Shown: piece by piece, positions 1-9,054 of the stretch
Layout: each line of letters starts with the position of its first letter
How positions within the stretch are numbered: position 1 is the stretch's first letter
Assembly (NCBI RefSeq): GCF_003290185.1
Contig: NZ_QNFY01000009.1
Location: 124,001 to 188,000 of the forward strand
Origin: Chryseobacterium lathyri
GTDB lineage: Bacteria; Bacteroidota; Bacteroidia; Flavobacteriales; Weeksellaceae
DNA: 64,000 nucleotides
Reading direction: 5' to 3'
Position numbers and translations under genes: made by a program
The notes under the pieces: model-generated
What the model was told of the DNA's origin: nothing
The model's database searches: none
The model's input: the letters and a program-made list of their open reading frames with translations, nothing else

Positions 1-1896
1 GAATATCGCGACATTGCTGTCCAGATCATTAATGATCTTCATGGAATATTCATTATCAGCATTCAGGACGCTCCAGCCATTTTTCTTTACACTGTCCAGA
101 ACAACTCTTTTTACTTTCGTCAGGTCTTTTAGATTGTGAATATCATTCATTCCTAAATGATCCTCTTCGATATTCGTCAAAACCCCGATATCACATTGTG
201 AAAATCCTAAGCCTGAACGCAGGATTCCGCCTCTTGCTGTTTCCAGAACAGCAAATTCTACCGTAGGATCTTTCAGAACAAACTCAGCAGAAAGCGGTCC
301 TGTAGTATCTCCTTTGGAAAGCATTGTATTTTGTATGTAAATCCCGTCAGAAGTAGTAAAGCCTACTCTGTAACCATTGCTTTTTACAATATGGGAAATC
401 AGTCTTGTTGTTGTTGTTTTTCCATTGGTTCCTGTCACGGCGATAATGGGAATGGTGAACGGTTTCCCCGGAGGATACAGCATATCAACTACCGGAGCTG
501 CTACATTTCTCGGTAAACCTTCGCTTGGCGCCAGGTGCATTCTGAATCCGGGAGCAGCATTTACTTCAATAATGGCTGCACCGCTTTCTTTAAGAGGCTG
601 AGTCAGGTTTTCTGCCATAATATCGATGCCGCAGACGTCCAGACCTATAATTTTGGAAACTCTTTCAGCCATGGTGATATTCTCCGGATGCACCATATCA
701 GTAACATCTATGGAAGTGCCCCCTGTAGAAAGATTAGCCGTTGATTTCAAATAAACCACTTCTCCCTTCTGAGGGACGGTTTCAAGGGTGTACTGAAGCT
801 TTTCAAGAAGTTCCAATGTATCTTTGTCTACTTCTATTTCGGTAAGCACATTTTCATGGCCATAACCTCTTCTCGGATCTCTGTTTTCTTTATCGATCAG
901 CTCCTGAAGATTCAGTTCCCCATCGCCTACTACATGCGCGGGAACTCTCCTTGCCGCAGCAACCATTTTATTGTTAATGACCAGAACCCTGAAATCATAT
1001 CCTGTAATATATTTTTCTACAATGACTTTTCTGGAATATTTCTGGGCATGTTCCAATCCTATTTTTGCTGCTTCCCAATCGTTTACATTAATAGAAGAAC
1101 CCTTTCCGTGATTTCCATCCAATGGTTTTAGTACAATGGGATAGCCTATTCTTTTTATAACGCTGTCCAGACCTTCTTCATCCATCACCAGATCTCCGAT
1201 AGGAACAGGTATAGCAGCATCATGGAGCATTTTTTTCGTCAGTTCTTTATTACATGCAATATCTACCGCAATTGAGCTTGTTTTTCCTGTAATGGTAGCC
1301 TGGAAACGCTGTTGGTTTACCCCATATCCAAGCTGCACCAAAGAATTTGTTCCCAATCTTATCCATGGAATTTTTCTGGAAACAGCCTCTTCCACGATAC
1401 TTCCCGTAGAAGGTCCCAGGCGGACACGTTCTCTGATCTCCTTCAATTTCTGTATACAGGCATTAATATCGTATTCTTTATTATCTATTAAAGCCTGGGC
1501 TATATTTACAGCTTCTTCAGCAGCATAAATGCCTGCATTTTCTTCAATATAATTAAAAACAACATTGTATATTCCCGGTGATTTTGTTTCGCGGGTTCTT
1601 CCGAAGCCTACATCCATACCTGCCAGCGTCTGTATTTCCAACGCTATGTGTTCTATGACATGCCCCATCCAGGTTCCCGTTTCTATTCTGTGAAAGAATC
1701 CACCTTCTACTCCTTCTGAACACCTGTGGGTAAACAGAGAAGGGATCAGCTTTTCAATTCTTTCTCTGAAACCGTCGATTTTATTGGTAGGATAATTCTC
1801 CATTTCTTCAAGATCCAACCTCATCTGTATCAGCTTCTTTCTTCTGATACTCCAGATGTTTGGGCCTCGCAGTGCCTGTATCTTCTCAATTTTCAT
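1..1896 (-). CDS. cphA: Cyanophycin synthetase, C-terminus cut by window edge
   Basis: Polymerises Asp and Arg into the storage polymer cyanophycin using ATP. The 632 codons present (family members are about 870-900 residues) hold the N-terminal domain, the ATP-grasp region (about residues 210-480) and the start of the Mur-ligase-like domain with its P-loop GTNGKTT near residue 490. The rest lies beyond the left edge. The chosen ATG gives MKIEKIQALRGPN, a typical CphA beginning. The gene is divergent from cyanophycinase across 196 bp, so synthesis and breakdown share one control region. A TAnnTTTG element lies 45 bp upstream. The identification is secure from the two ATP-binding modules in this order. 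Confidence 0.96.
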   Translation of the reverse strand, partial: MKIEKIQALRGPNIWSIRRKKLIQMRLDLEEMENYPTNKIDGFRERIEKLIPSLFTHRCSEGVEGGFFHRIETGTWMGHVIEHIALEIQTLAGMDVGFGRTRETKSPGIYNVVFNYIEENAGIYAAEEAVNIAQALIDNKEYDINACIQKLKEIRERVRLGPSTGSIVEEAVSRKIPWIRLGTNSLVQLGYGVNQQRFQATITGKTSSIAVDIACNKELTKKMLHDAAIPVPIGDLVMDEEGLDSVIKRIGYPIVLKPLDGNHGKGSSINVNDWEAAKIGLEHAQKYSRKVIVEKYITGYDFRVLVINNKMVAAARRVPAHVVGDGELNLQELIDKENRDPRRGYGHENVLTEIEVDKDTLELLEKLQYTLETVPQKGEVVYLKSTANLSTGGTSIDVTDMVHPENITMAERVSKIIGLDVCGIDIMAENLTQPLKESGAAIIEVNAAPGFRMHLAPSEGLPRNVAAPVVDMLYPPGKPFTIPIIAVTGTNGKTTTTRLISHIVKSNGYRVGFTTSDGIYIQNTMLSKGDTTGPLSAEFVLKDPTVEFAVLETARGGILRSGLGFSQCDIGVLTNIEEDHLGMNDIHNLKDLTKVKRVVLDSVKKNGWSVLNADNEYSMKIINDLDSNVAIF

Positions 1897-1940
1897 AATC
1901 TATTTGCATTTTATCAGTTAACAATAACTCCTTCAAAAAT

Positions 1941-1948
1941 CAAAGATA
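1941..1948 (-). promoter_or_regulatory. Putative -7 element for cphA
   Basis: On the minus strand this reads TATCTTTG, matching the Bacteroidota -7 consensus TAnnTTTG. It lies 45 bp before the cphA ATG. A TTG occurs upstream but at 16 bp rather than the preferred 19 bp. Confidence 0.5.
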
Positions 1949-2078
1949 ATGTAAAACCCTAAACCAAACTATACCACATTTAAAGATTCCCAAAAAAAAA
2001 TTAAAAAAAATTAACAATTCTAAAACATTAAAAATCATTAAAATGTGGCATGAATTTCGCCAAATGTTAATTATTTTT

Positions 2079-2086
2079 TAAATTTG
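2079..2086 (+). promoter_or_regulatory. Putative -7 element for cphB
   Basis: TAAATTTG matches TAnnTTTG. It ends only 6 bp before the first ATG of cyanophycinase, so a transcript started here would have almost no leader. No good TTG is seen 19 bp upstream. Confidence 0.45.
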
Positions 2087-2092
2087 CACACT

Positions 2093-2983
2093 ATGATGAG
2101 ACCCGTTGGAAAATTAATTATTATCGGAGGAGCTGTAAACAAAGGAAGCTTTGCAGAAACCGATTTCGACCAGAACATTGAAAAAAACCTTAACTTTTTT
2201 GAAAGAGGAATCTTAAGAAAGATCATTAACGAATCTAAGCTTAAGGAAAATTCTGTCATCGAAATTGTAACCACAGCCTCCCAGATCCCTCAAATTGTAG
2301 GCACAGAATACAAAAAAGCTTTTGAATTTCTTGGCGCCAAAAATGTAAATATTCTCGATATCCACAACCGTGAAGAGGCCAATTCTGATGCTATGGCAGC
2401 CAGAGCTAATGCAGCAGATGTTGTGATGTTCACCGGGGGAGATCAGCTCAGGCTGACTTCTATTCTTGGTGGAACAAGATTTCACGATACTATCTTACTG
2501 AAATACCAGGAGCAGGATTTTATCTATTCAGGGACTTCTGCCGGTGCGGCGGCGGCTTCTGAAAATATGATCTACCAGGGAAGCAGCTCTGAATCTCTTT
2601 TAAAGGGAGAAATTAAAACAACGCAGGGGCTGGGTCTTATAGATAATGTAATTATTGATACACACTTCGTACAGCGTGGCAGAATCGGGCGTCTTTTTCA
2701 GGCTGTAGTCAACAATCCGAGAACATTGGGAATAGGACTGGGTGAAGACACCGGACTTTTTATCCATAATGATATTATGACAGCTGTAGGTTCAGGGCTG
2801 GTGATCCTGGTAGATGGAAGATTTATTAAGGATACCAACCTTACGAATATCAACCTGGGTGAACCTATTTCAATCGATAATCTTACGGTACATGTTATGT
2901 CTATGAATGATCATTACGACCTTACCACAAAAAAACTTACGATCGAAAATTCACAGTTCAACCCTATCCCACAGGATAAATAA
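2093..2983 (+). CDS. cphB: Cyanophycinase
   Basis: Exo-acting serine peptidase (family S51) that cuts cyanophycin into beta-Asp-Arg dipeptides. The nucleophile motif SGTSAGA puts the catalytic Ser near residue 149. The first half has the GGAVNKG and FTGGDQLRL segments expected of the family, followed by DTHFVQRGRIGRL. I start at ATG 2093; a TTG 9 bp upstream is in frame but unlikely, and an adjacent ATG at 2096 is possible. Length (296 residues) is normal. The next gene on the same strand, an isoaspartyl peptidase, would split the dipeptides released here. Confidence 0.95.
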   Translation: MMRPVGKLIIIGGAVNKGSFAETDFDQNIEKNLNFFERGILRKIINESKLKENSVIEIVTTASQIPQIVGTEYKKAFEFLGAKNVNILDIHNREEANSDAMAARANAADVVMFTGGDQLRLTSILGGTRFHDTILLKYQEQDFIYSGTSAGAAAASENMIYQGSSSESLLKGEIKTTQGLGLIDNVIIDTHFVQRGRIGRLFQAVVNNPRTLGIGLGEDTGLFIHNDIMTAVGSGLVILVDGRFIKDTNLTNINLGEPISIDNLTVHVMSMNDHYDLTTKKLTIENSQFNPIPQDK

Positions 2984-3084
2984 AAGTTAACGGTCAATCG
3001 TGAATAGTGAATTTCACCGGTTAAAATTTTATCGTTATCTTTAAAATTGACCATTGACTTTTCACAATTGGCAAATACAATCTT

Positions 3085-3927
3085 ATGAAAATCATTATCC
3101 ACGGCGGTTTTTTCTCTGAAAGCGATCAAAGTCATGAAGTAAAGACGGCAAAACAAAATTCTTTAAAACAGATTGTCCAAAAGGCTTTTGAATATCTTCA
3201 GACGCATTCTGCTTTTGATACGGCAGCTTATGCCGTTTCTCTTCTGGAAGATGATCCATTGTACAATGCAGGCATCGGCTCTCAGATACAAAGTGACGGT
3301 GTGATCCGTATGAGCGCAGCAATTATGGATGGAGAAACGCAGAAGTTAAGCGGTGTAATCAATCTTCAGAATGTAAAGAATCCGATTTTCGTCGCAAAAG
3401 AGCTAATCAAAGAGGATGACAGGGTTCTGGGTGGTAATGGTGCTAAGATTTATGCCTCTGAACATGGTTTCGAAAATTTCTCAACGGAGATTCCCCAAAG
3501 AAGAAGTGAATATGAAGCTAAACTTAATAATGGCGGTAAAGGAACGGTAGGCTGTGTTGTTCTTGATAAAGACGGAAAGCTGGCAGTAGCAACCTCTACA
3601 GGCGGGAAAGGCTTTGAGATTCCTGGAAGGATTTCAGATTCGGCGACGGTAGCAGGAAATTATGCCAATTCAGTCTGTGCAGTAAGCTGTACAGGTGTAG
3701 GAGAAGATATTGTAAGCAATGCCACTGCTGCAAAGATTGTAACGAGAACTACTGACGGAATGAGTCTGAAACAGGCTTTTAATAAGACATTTGAGGAACT
3801 TCAGACCATAGATGGCTTTGCAGGGGCTATCGCTATTGATAAAGACGGAAATATCTATCATCAGGATTCTTATCCTACGATGGTCTTTGCAAGTTTTGAC
3901 GGAGAAGATTTTCAGGTCTTTCAATAA
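3085..3927 (+). CDS. iaaA: Isoaspartyl peptidase / L-asparaginase (Ntn hydrolase)
   Basis: Threonine-nucleophile amidohydrolase that autocleaves into two subunits and hydrolyses isoaspartyl dipeptides, here probably the beta-Asp-Arg made by cyanophycinase. GGKGTVGCV places the nucleophile at about Thr154, and TSTGGKGFEIPGRISDS and GNYAN follow as in plant-type asparaginases. At 280 residues it is slightly short because the N-terminus begins directly with MKIIIHGGF, without a signal peptide, so it is probably cytoplasmic. It lies 101 bp after cphB on the same strand and is likely co-regulated. Substrate preference is inferred from context. Confidence 0.93.
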   Translation: MKIIIHGGFFSESDQSHEVKTAKQNSLKQIVQKAFEYLQTHSAFDTAAYAVSLLEDDPLYNAGIGSQIQSDGVIRMSAAIMDGETQKLSGVINLQNVKNPIFVAKELIKEDDRVLGGNGAKIYASEHGFENFSTEIPQRRSEYEAKLNNGGKGTVGCVVLDKDGKLAVATSTGGKGFEIPGRISDSATVAGNYANSVCAVSCTGVGEDIVSNATAAKIVTRTTDGMSLKQAFNKTFEELQTIDGFAGAIAIDKDGNIYHQDSYPTMVFASFDGEDFQVFQ

Positions 3928-4024
3928 TTTTAACATTTTTTTATTATCCTATTTAATTTTTTGGCACGTATTTTACATGTTTACTAGTAACAAGTTTTAA
4001 TATAAATCATTAAAAATAAAAATC

Positions 4025-4261
4025 ATGGGAAATAAAACAAAAGGGCTATTGGCCTTACTAGGGGTAGGTGCTTTAGCATATTGGAAATACAAGAACTCTA
4101 CACCTGAAGAAAAGCAGGCTGTAAAAGATAAAATCAATACTGCAAAAGACAACCTGAACAAATGGGGAAATGACGTGAAGAACAAAGCCAATGATGTTGC
4201 ATCCCAGGTTCAGAATAAAGTAGACGAAGCTAAAACAAAAGCTGAAGATTCTTTAAGCTAA
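4025..4261 (+). CDS. Small YtxH-like protein with N-terminal membrane segment
   Basis: A 78-residue protein: a short hydrophobic stretch (LLALLGVGALAYWKY, about residues 8-22) followed by a strongly charged, alanine-rich helix with heptad-like repeats (residues 30-78). This is the layout of YtxH-type small membrane-anchored helical proteins, often linked to stress in other bacteria; the role here is unknown. It stands alone and is followed by a strong bidirectional hairpin. Start MGNKTKG is the only reasonable ATG. Confidence 0.7.
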   Translation: MGNKTKGLLALLGVGALAYWKYKNSTPEEKQAVKDKINTAKDNLNKWGNDVKNKANDVASQVQNKVDEAKTKAEDSLS

Positions 4262-4293
4262 AAGCAGATTAGTTTTTTTAACATTCATATATG

Positions 4294-4330
4294 AAAAGTC
4301 ATCGTAATCTCAGGATTATGATGACTTTTT
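4294..4330. terminator. Bidirectional terminator
   Basis: Arms AAAAGTCATCGTAATC and GATTATGATGACTTTT pair around a TCAG loop, with one mismatch. A-run and T-run flanks let it end both the YtxH-like gene and the convergent methyltransferase. Confidence 0.85.
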
Positions 4331-4351
4331 ATTTTAAATGATACTGTAAAA

Positions 4352-5143
4352 TTAATTTTTATATCCTTTCAAAGCATAAACCAACGGCAATTTATTATCA
4401 AACTTTGAAATCCGCCATTTCCCTTTTTCAAATTCTTCCACATGGTTGAAACACGGATAAGGTGACCAGTCAAATTCCTGGAATTTTTCCAGTTGTATAT
4501 CATGATTTATTAGATTCTGCAACACTTCAGCTAAAGAATGGTTCCACATCACATACTGCTGAACAATATCTGCAGATTGATCAGCATAGGTTCCTTCGTA
4601 GGTTTCTACAATAGGTTTTTCATTAAAATAATTGTAGGCAACTTTCGTAAAATCATCATCAAACATCCAGACGGCAGGATGAAATTCCGCCATTATAAAT
4701 TTTCCACCTGGTTTTAAATAATGGCTGATGACCTCTGCCCATTTATCTAGGTCAGGAAGCCAGCCTATTACTCCGTAACTTGTATAGACGATATCAAATT
4801 TCTGATCAAGAATCTCCGGAAGGCTGTATACATCCGAACAGATAAATTCTGTATCGGTACCACATTGCTGTGCAAGCTCTTTTCCTGCTTCAATAGCTTT
4901 ATCAGACAGGTCTATACCAATAACCTGAGCTCCCATTCTTGACAAGGAAATAGAATCCTGTCCGAAATGACATTGAAGATGCAGAATACTTTTACCTTTT
5001 ATATCTCCTAGAAGCTCCAGCTCTATCGGATTGAGTGAGTTTCTTCCTTTCAGGAATTCATCTACAAAATAGAAATCCGATTTCAGGTGAGGATCTACTT
5101 TGGCATTCCATGAGTTTTTATTGATTTCCAGGTAATTTTCCAT
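4352..5143 (-). CDS. Class I SAM-dependent methyltransferase
   Basis: A 263-residue Rossmann-fold methyltransferase. Motif I is ILHLQCHFGQDSISLSRMG (about residues 52-70), followed by the acidic strand VIGIDLSDKAIE and the post-motif YTSYGVIGWLPDLDKW. The catalytic fold is clear, but the substrate cannot be named from sequence; small molecules are typical for this group. It is convergent with the YtxH-like gene, and 68 bp separate it from the reverse-strand acetyltransferase, whose 3' end lies upstream of it. Confidence 0.85.
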   Translation of the reverse strand: MENYLEINKNSWNAKVDPHLKSDFYFVDEFLKGRNSLNPIELELLGDIKGKSILHLQCHFGQDSISLSRMGAQVIGIDLSDKAIEAGKELAQQCGTDTEFICSDVYSLPEILDQKFDIVYTSYGVIGWLPDLDKWAEVISHYLKPGGKFIMAEFHPAVWMFDDDFTKVAYNYFNEKPIVETYEGTYADQSADIVQQYVMWNHSLAEVLQNLINHDIQLEKFQEFDWSPYPCFNHVEEFEKGKWRISKFDNKLPLVYALKGYKN

Positions 5144-5211
5144 GGTGTTTGTTTAATGCTAATTTAGAAAATGTTTTGAGATTATTTTACTTAATACTTA
5201 TGTACAAACAA

Positions 5212-5856
5212 TCAAATTCCGGGAATAACAATGGATGTATAAGAACTGTAAAGCTCCCACCCCATTGTTTCATAAAGTGATTTTCCCTGCTCTGTTGCCA
5301 CTAAAAAATTGTTGTGAATACCATTTGATACTGCAATTTTCTCGAGTTCATGCATCAGAAAAGTAGCGAGTCCATTTCTTTGATGGTTTTCTGCTGTTAC
5401 AATTCTGTCATAAACTGCCATATCACCTGCAAGCACAATTCTGCCTATGCAAGCCAACTCTCCATTTTCATCAATAATCTTAACCGCTGTTGTGGAATTG
5501 TAGTTTTCATATTCAAGCCGATAGCTTTCGCTCAGGCTTTTCCGTGAAATATTCATCGGACTGGAACAGAACATCATGTATCCGGGAGGCTGAATTATCC
5601 ATTTTTCTGATATCCTATTATTTACCTCATCCGGAGAGGCGCAAACCTTGAGGTAAATCCAGGGTTCATCAATCTGTTTTGAGAGTTCAATGAAATCATC
5701 ATTGATCTCAGGAAAAACATATCTTATTTTCTGCTTTTCTTCTCCTACTTCTACTTTAAAACCGGATTTGTATCTTACCGGAAGAGGAAGTTTTCTGGAC
5801 AATGACCATGCCCTCAACCATTTCTCTATAATATTATAAGGCACGATGTCCATCAT
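5212..5856 (-). CDS. GNAT family N-acetyltransferase
   Basis: A 214-residue protein whose C-terminal half (about residues 120-205) carries the GNAT fold: IVTAENHQRNGLATFLMHELEKIA is the acetyl-CoA loop and following helix, and LYETMGWELYSSY is the terminal motif. The N-terminal ~100 residues are less conserved and probably form substrate contacts. It sits 16 bp after the PH/SHOCT gene on the same strand, so the two are probably co-transcribed. The acceptor is unknown. Confidence 0.8.
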   Translation of the reverse strand: MMDIVPYNIIEKWLRAWSLSRKLPLPVRYKSGFKVEVGEEKQKIRYVFPEINDDFIELSKQIDEPWIYLKVCASPDEVNNRISEKWIIQPPGYMMFCSSPMNISRKSLSESYRLEYENYNSTTAVKIIDENGELACIGRIVLAGDMAVYDRIVTAENHQRNGLATFLMHELEKIAVSNGIHNNFLVATEQGKSLYETMGWELYSSYTSIVIPGI

Positions 5857-5872
5857 GGTTTGCTCGTTATAT

Positions 5873-6412
5873 TTACAAAGGCTGGTTCAGCAGTTTCTTT
5901 TTCTGTTCTGCAAATTCTTCTTCACTTAACACTCCACTTTCTCTGAGTCTCCCCAACTGTTCCAATTGATCTAAAACTGAAGGTTCTGATTTACTTTGAA
6001 AATATTCTTTAGGACGGGCCATAAAGTCCCTTACTTTTTCACAAAATAATTCTGCATAATATTTTCCAACATTATCAATTTCAAGAACATTATCCGAAAT
6101 ATGAATATCTATGGAAGCCAGCATAAACTCTTTTTCGTACTGAATTGAACTGACTTTATCGTATGAAAAATCTTCAACTTTTAATCCGTACATGAATTCT
6201 TTATCAACAAAAATTAACCTTCTGTCAGTAGCGACCAAAATGATGTGGTGTTTGGTTGTTTTGTTTCTTCCTTCAACGAGATAAACTATTTTTTCGTCAA
6301 TAGAAAGAATTTCCGGTAACTCACGGATTTCTTTCCTTGCAAAAATAGTAGGATTGATGTCTAATATTTCCAGTTCATCTTTTATTTCGTCAAGTCTTGA
6401 TTTTTCACTCAT
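5873..6412 (-). CDS. PH-domain and SHOCT-domain protein
   Basis: A 179-residue cytoplasmic protein. Residues about 35-130 look like a bacterial PH-type domain (KIVYLVEGRNKTTKHHIILVATDRRLIFVDK). The C-terminus LGRLRESGVLSEEEFAEQKKKLL is a SHOCT module, a short helical hairpin found at the ends of many bacterial proteins and thought to mediate oligomerisation. No catalytic motif is seen. It leads a probable two-gene unit with the GNAT gene. Function unknown. Confidence 0.75.
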   Translation of the reverse strand: MSEKSRLDEIKDELEILDINPTIFARKEIRELPEILSIDEKIVYLVEGRNKTTKHHIILVATDRRLIFVDKEFMYGLKVEDFSYDKVSSIQYEKEFMLASIDIHISDNVLEIDNVGKYYAELFCEKVRDFMARPKEYFQSKSEPSVLDQLEQLGRLRESGVLSEEEFAEQKKKLLNQPL

Positions 6413-6556
6413 TATTAGCTTTTATAAATGGTAGATATTACAAATTTAATTTTTTTCTAAAATAGGGAAAGACATAAGTCTATTATTTTAAAAATAAAAT
6501 TTAACAGTCATTCTTACAAAAACATAACTCGCACAAATATTAATACCAGTAAATGC

Positions 6557-6586
6557 AAAAAGCATTATCGATTGATAATGCTTTTT
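6557..6586 (-). terminator. Terminator after hisS
   Basis: Perfect 13-bp arms AAAAAGCATTATC / GATAATGCTTTTT around a GATT loop, directly downstream of hisS. The A and T tracts make it usable in either direction. Confidence 0.85.
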
Positions 6587-6607
6587 AATTTTATATTTTC
6601 CAGAATA

Positions 6608-7957
6608 TTACCCTAAAAACTCTTCCAAAGAAACTGTTTTCTGTTCTCCAGCTCCCAGATCCTTAAAAGTAACTGTTCCGTTTTTAATTTCTTCTTCTCC
6701 TAAAAAAACAAGATTTTTAATACCTTTCTTTTCAGCGTATGTAAATTGTTTGTTCAGCTTTGCATTTTCAGGGTACAGCTCAGCGGAAATTCCTTTTTCC
6801 CTTAGTTGCATGATCAGTTTTAAAGCTTCTACTGTTTCTTCTCCTCCGAAGTTAGCAAAAAGGTATTCTACTTTCATTGAAGCTTCTTCAGGGAAAAGAT
6901 TAAGCTCTTCCATCACCAGATAAACCCTGTCCAAACCAAACGAGATCCCGATTCCCGGAATATTTTTAACTCCGAAAACCTCTGTAAGGTTGTCATATCT
7001 ACCACCACCTCCGATGGATCCCATTGCCACCTCATCCGCTTTCACTTCAAAAATAGCCCCGGTATAGTAATCTAAACCTCTGGCCAGCGTAATATTGAAT
7101 ACCAGATTCTGCATATCTACACCAAGGTTCAGAGATTGAGTAAGGACAAATTCAAGTTCTTCCACTCCTTTCAGTCCAATTTCACTGTCAGCAAATTTTT
7201 CTTTTAACTGAAGAAGATTTTCCAGCGCATCATCGGACTGATTAAATAAGAACTCCAATTTATCAATAGATTCCTGAGAAATTTCTCTTTCCAGTAATTC
7301 TTTAACAACTCCTTCTTTTCCTATTTTGTCCAGTTTATCGAGAGCTACAGTAAATTCAATCAGTTTATCAGTAATACCTGCATATTCTGCCAGACCGGAA
7401 AGGATCTTTCTGTTGTTCATATGGATGGTAACAGGAATTTTCAGATCGGAGAATGATTTCAGATATAGCTGAACCAAATCCACTTCCTGTAATAAGCTTT
7501 CGCTTCCTACCACATCTGCATCACATTGGTAAAATTCTCTGAATCTGCCCTTCTGTGGACGGTCTGCTCTCCATACCGGCTGAATTTGGTAACGTTTGTA
7601 AGGAAATGTCAGCTTACCATGATTCATAGCCACGAACCTTGCAAAAGGTACGGTAAGGTCATAACGGAGCGCTTTATCTGAAATTTGAGAAATAAGTTTC
7701 TGATGATTTTTATTATCCCAGTCTTCCTGATTCACTTTTGAAGCGTATTCCCCTGAGTTCAAAATTTTAAAGATCAATCGGTCACCTTCTTCTCCGTACT
7801 TTCCTGTCAAAGTAGAAAGATTTTCAAAGCTTGGGGTTTCTAGTGGCTGAAAACCGAACAATTCAAAATTATTCTGTAAAATATTAATAATATATTTTCT
7901 TCTTGAAACTTCCTGTGCTGTAAAATCTCTCGTTCCTTTTGCTAAACTTGGCTTCAT
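6608..7957 (-). CDS. hisS: Histidyl-tRNA synthetase
   Basis: Charges tRNA-His in two steps through histidyl-AMP. Class II motif 1/2 regions are visible: [11 protein letters not shown] (residues 98-108) and [25 protein letters not shown] (about 121-147). The histidine-specific [15 protein letters not shown] and GGGRYDNL segments and a C-terminal anticodon-binding domain (from about residue 360) are also present. Length 449 is normal for Bacteroidota. It is followed by its own hairpin and preceded by a TATTTTTG -7-like element on the minus strand. Essential housekeeping gene; certain. Confidence 0.98.
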   Translation of the reverse strand: MKPSLAKGTRDFTAQEVSRRKYIINILQNNFELFGFQPLETPSFENLSTLTGKYGEEGDRLIFKILNSGEYASKVNQEDWDNKNHQKLISQISDKALRYDLTVPFARFVAMNHGKLTFPYKRYQIQPVWRADRPQKGRFREFYQCDADVVGSESLLQEVDLVQLYLKSFSDLKIPVTIHMNNRKILSGLAEYAGITDKLIEFTVALDKLDKIGKEGVVKELLEREISQESIDKLEFLFNQSDDALENLLQLKEKFADSEIGLKGVEELEFVLTQSLNLGVDMQNLVFNITLARGLDYYTGAIFEVKADEVAMGSIGGGGRYDNLTEVFGVKNIPGIGISFGLDRVYLVMEELNLFPEEASMKVEYLFANFGGEETVEALKLIMQLREKGISAELYPENAKLNKQFTYAEKKGIKNLVFLGEEEIKNGTVTFKDLGAGEQKTVSLEEFLG

Positions 7958-7982
7958 TTGCTATATGTCATTTTGATAGATG

Positions 7983-7990
7983 CAAAAATA
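7983..7990 (-). promoter_or_regulatory. Putative -7 element for hisS
   Basis: Minus strand TATTTTTG fits TAnnTTTG, 25 bp before the hisS ATG. No clear -33 TTG at the preferred distance. Confidence 0.4.
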
Positions 7991-8018
7991 AGGAATTGAA
8001 AGGACTTTTCCGAAAGAT

Positions 8019-8049
8019 AAAAAAGCTGAGGGAGAAATCTCCCCCAGCT
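8019..8049 (-). terminator. Terminator after HRDC gene
   Basis: Arms AGCTGAGGGAG and CTCCCCCAGCT pair around AAAT with one mismatch. On the minus strand the hairpin is followed by a run of six T, just after the HRDC gene stop. Confidence 0.85.
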
Positions 8050-8080
8050 CCTGATACATCATCATTAAGAAGTTCAAAAA

Positions 8081-8536
8081 TCAGACACTTTCAAGAATCT
8101 CTAAAATCTCTTCACCATAGTTTTCAATCTTATGTTTTCCGAAACCTTTGATCTCAAGCAGCTCTTCTTTTTTAGCAGGTTTATACTTAGCCACAGACAT
8201 CAGTTCTTTATTGCTCGCGATAAAATAAGTGGGGAGATTCTGTTCTTTCGCCTTCTCAGATCTCCAGTATTTCAGGGCATCTAAAATTTTCTCTTCATCG
8301 GAGTTTAAAGTATCATTATCTGCAGAGTACTTTACTGCCTTTGGTTCCTTCACTGTATTTTTGGCTGTTTTCAGCTCTTCAAAATACAGGATTACGGACC
8401 AATAACATTCATCGTTTACAAAAGCGGTTTCCACTTTTATAATTTCGTTCACGTCAAGAAAATCATCAAGCATTTTTTGATCTCTATGAAGAAATTCCTT
8501 GGAAAGTCTGATTTTAAAAACTTTTACATTCATCAT
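8081..8536 (-). CDS. HRDC domain-containing protein
   Basis: A 151-residue protein. The C-terminal half (about residues 75-151) is an HRDC domain, the helical nucleic-acid-binding module of RecQ and RNase D: EKILDALKYWRSEKAKEQNLPTYFIASNKEL then LLEIKGFGKHKIENYGEEIL. The N-terminal half (KVFKIRLSKEFLHRDQKMLDDFLD) has no known catalytic motif. It is followed by a strong terminator and lies 14 bp after ssb on the same strand, so the pair probably forms one unit. The role is probably in nucleic-acid handling, inferred only from the domain and neighbour. Confidence 0.85.
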   Translation of the reverse strand: MMNVKVFKIRLSKEFLHRDQKMLDDFLDVNEIIKVETAFVNDECYWSVILYFEELKTAKNTVKEPKAVKYSADNDTLNSDEEKILDALKYWRSEKAKEQNLPTYFIASNKELMSVAKYKPAKKEELLEIKGFGKHKIENYGEEILEILESV

Positions 8537-8550
8537 TTGTGTTTTTAAAA

Positions 8551-8883
8551 TTATTTACCTCCTAAAAGCAGGATCTCATCGATTCTGATCTCGGTTATAT
8601 AACGCTTAACGCCGTCTTTGTCATCATACGATCTGTAGGTAAGTTTTCCTTCAATTGCAATTTCTTTTCCTTTGGGTACATACTTCTGAAGGATTTCAGC
8701 TGTCTTTCCAAAAGCAATCAGATTATGCCATTGTGTTTCTTCCACTTTTTCGCCTTTTGCATTCGTGTAATGATCGCTGGTGGCTAGCGACACGCTTGCT
8801 TTTACATTTCCGCTTTCGAAGTTTACTGTTTCAACTTCTTTACCTGTGTAACCAATTAATGTTACTTTGTTTCTTAGTGACAT
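8551..8883 (-). CDS. ssb: Single-stranded DNA-binding protein, short form without acidic tail
   Basis: OB-fold ssDNA-binding protein of 110 residues. MSLRNKVTLIGYTGKEVE, then HNLIAFGKTAEILQKYVPKGKEIAIEGKLTYRSYDDKDGVKRY, are standard SSB strands. The protein stops at ILLLGGK straight after the OB fold and lacks the disordered linker and acidic DxPF-type tip that recruits repair partners in canonical SSB. It is therefore probably a second SSB rather than the replication one. Its partner is the HRDC gene downstream. Confidence 0.93.
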   Translation of the reverse strand: MSLRNKVTLIGYTGKEVETVNFESGNVKASVSLATSDHYTNAKGEKVEETQWHNLIAFGKTAEILQKYVPKGKEIAIEGKLTYRSYDDKDGVKRYITEIRIDEILLLGGK

Positions 8884-9054
8884 AACTTTAAAATTTTTAA
8901 GATTAATAATTCAGATAAGAGACGTTCACTGTCTTTCTCAAATCTCTGTTGCAAAGATTGTTACACCAAAACATCTTAGTCGGTTATAAACTATTTAAAT
9001 TCATTTGTATTCGTTTGTTGTCGAGTATTTCCGTATCTTTGATCAAATCAAGCT

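Noticed and set aside
856..1131. Forward frames within the cphA region
   Set aside because: They are complements of the well-conserved cyanophycin synthetase and show no motif.
2984..3084. Partly inverted repeats between cphB and the peptidase (ggtcaat / attgacc)
   Set aside because: Short and imperfect with no T-run; no convincing terminator or operator.
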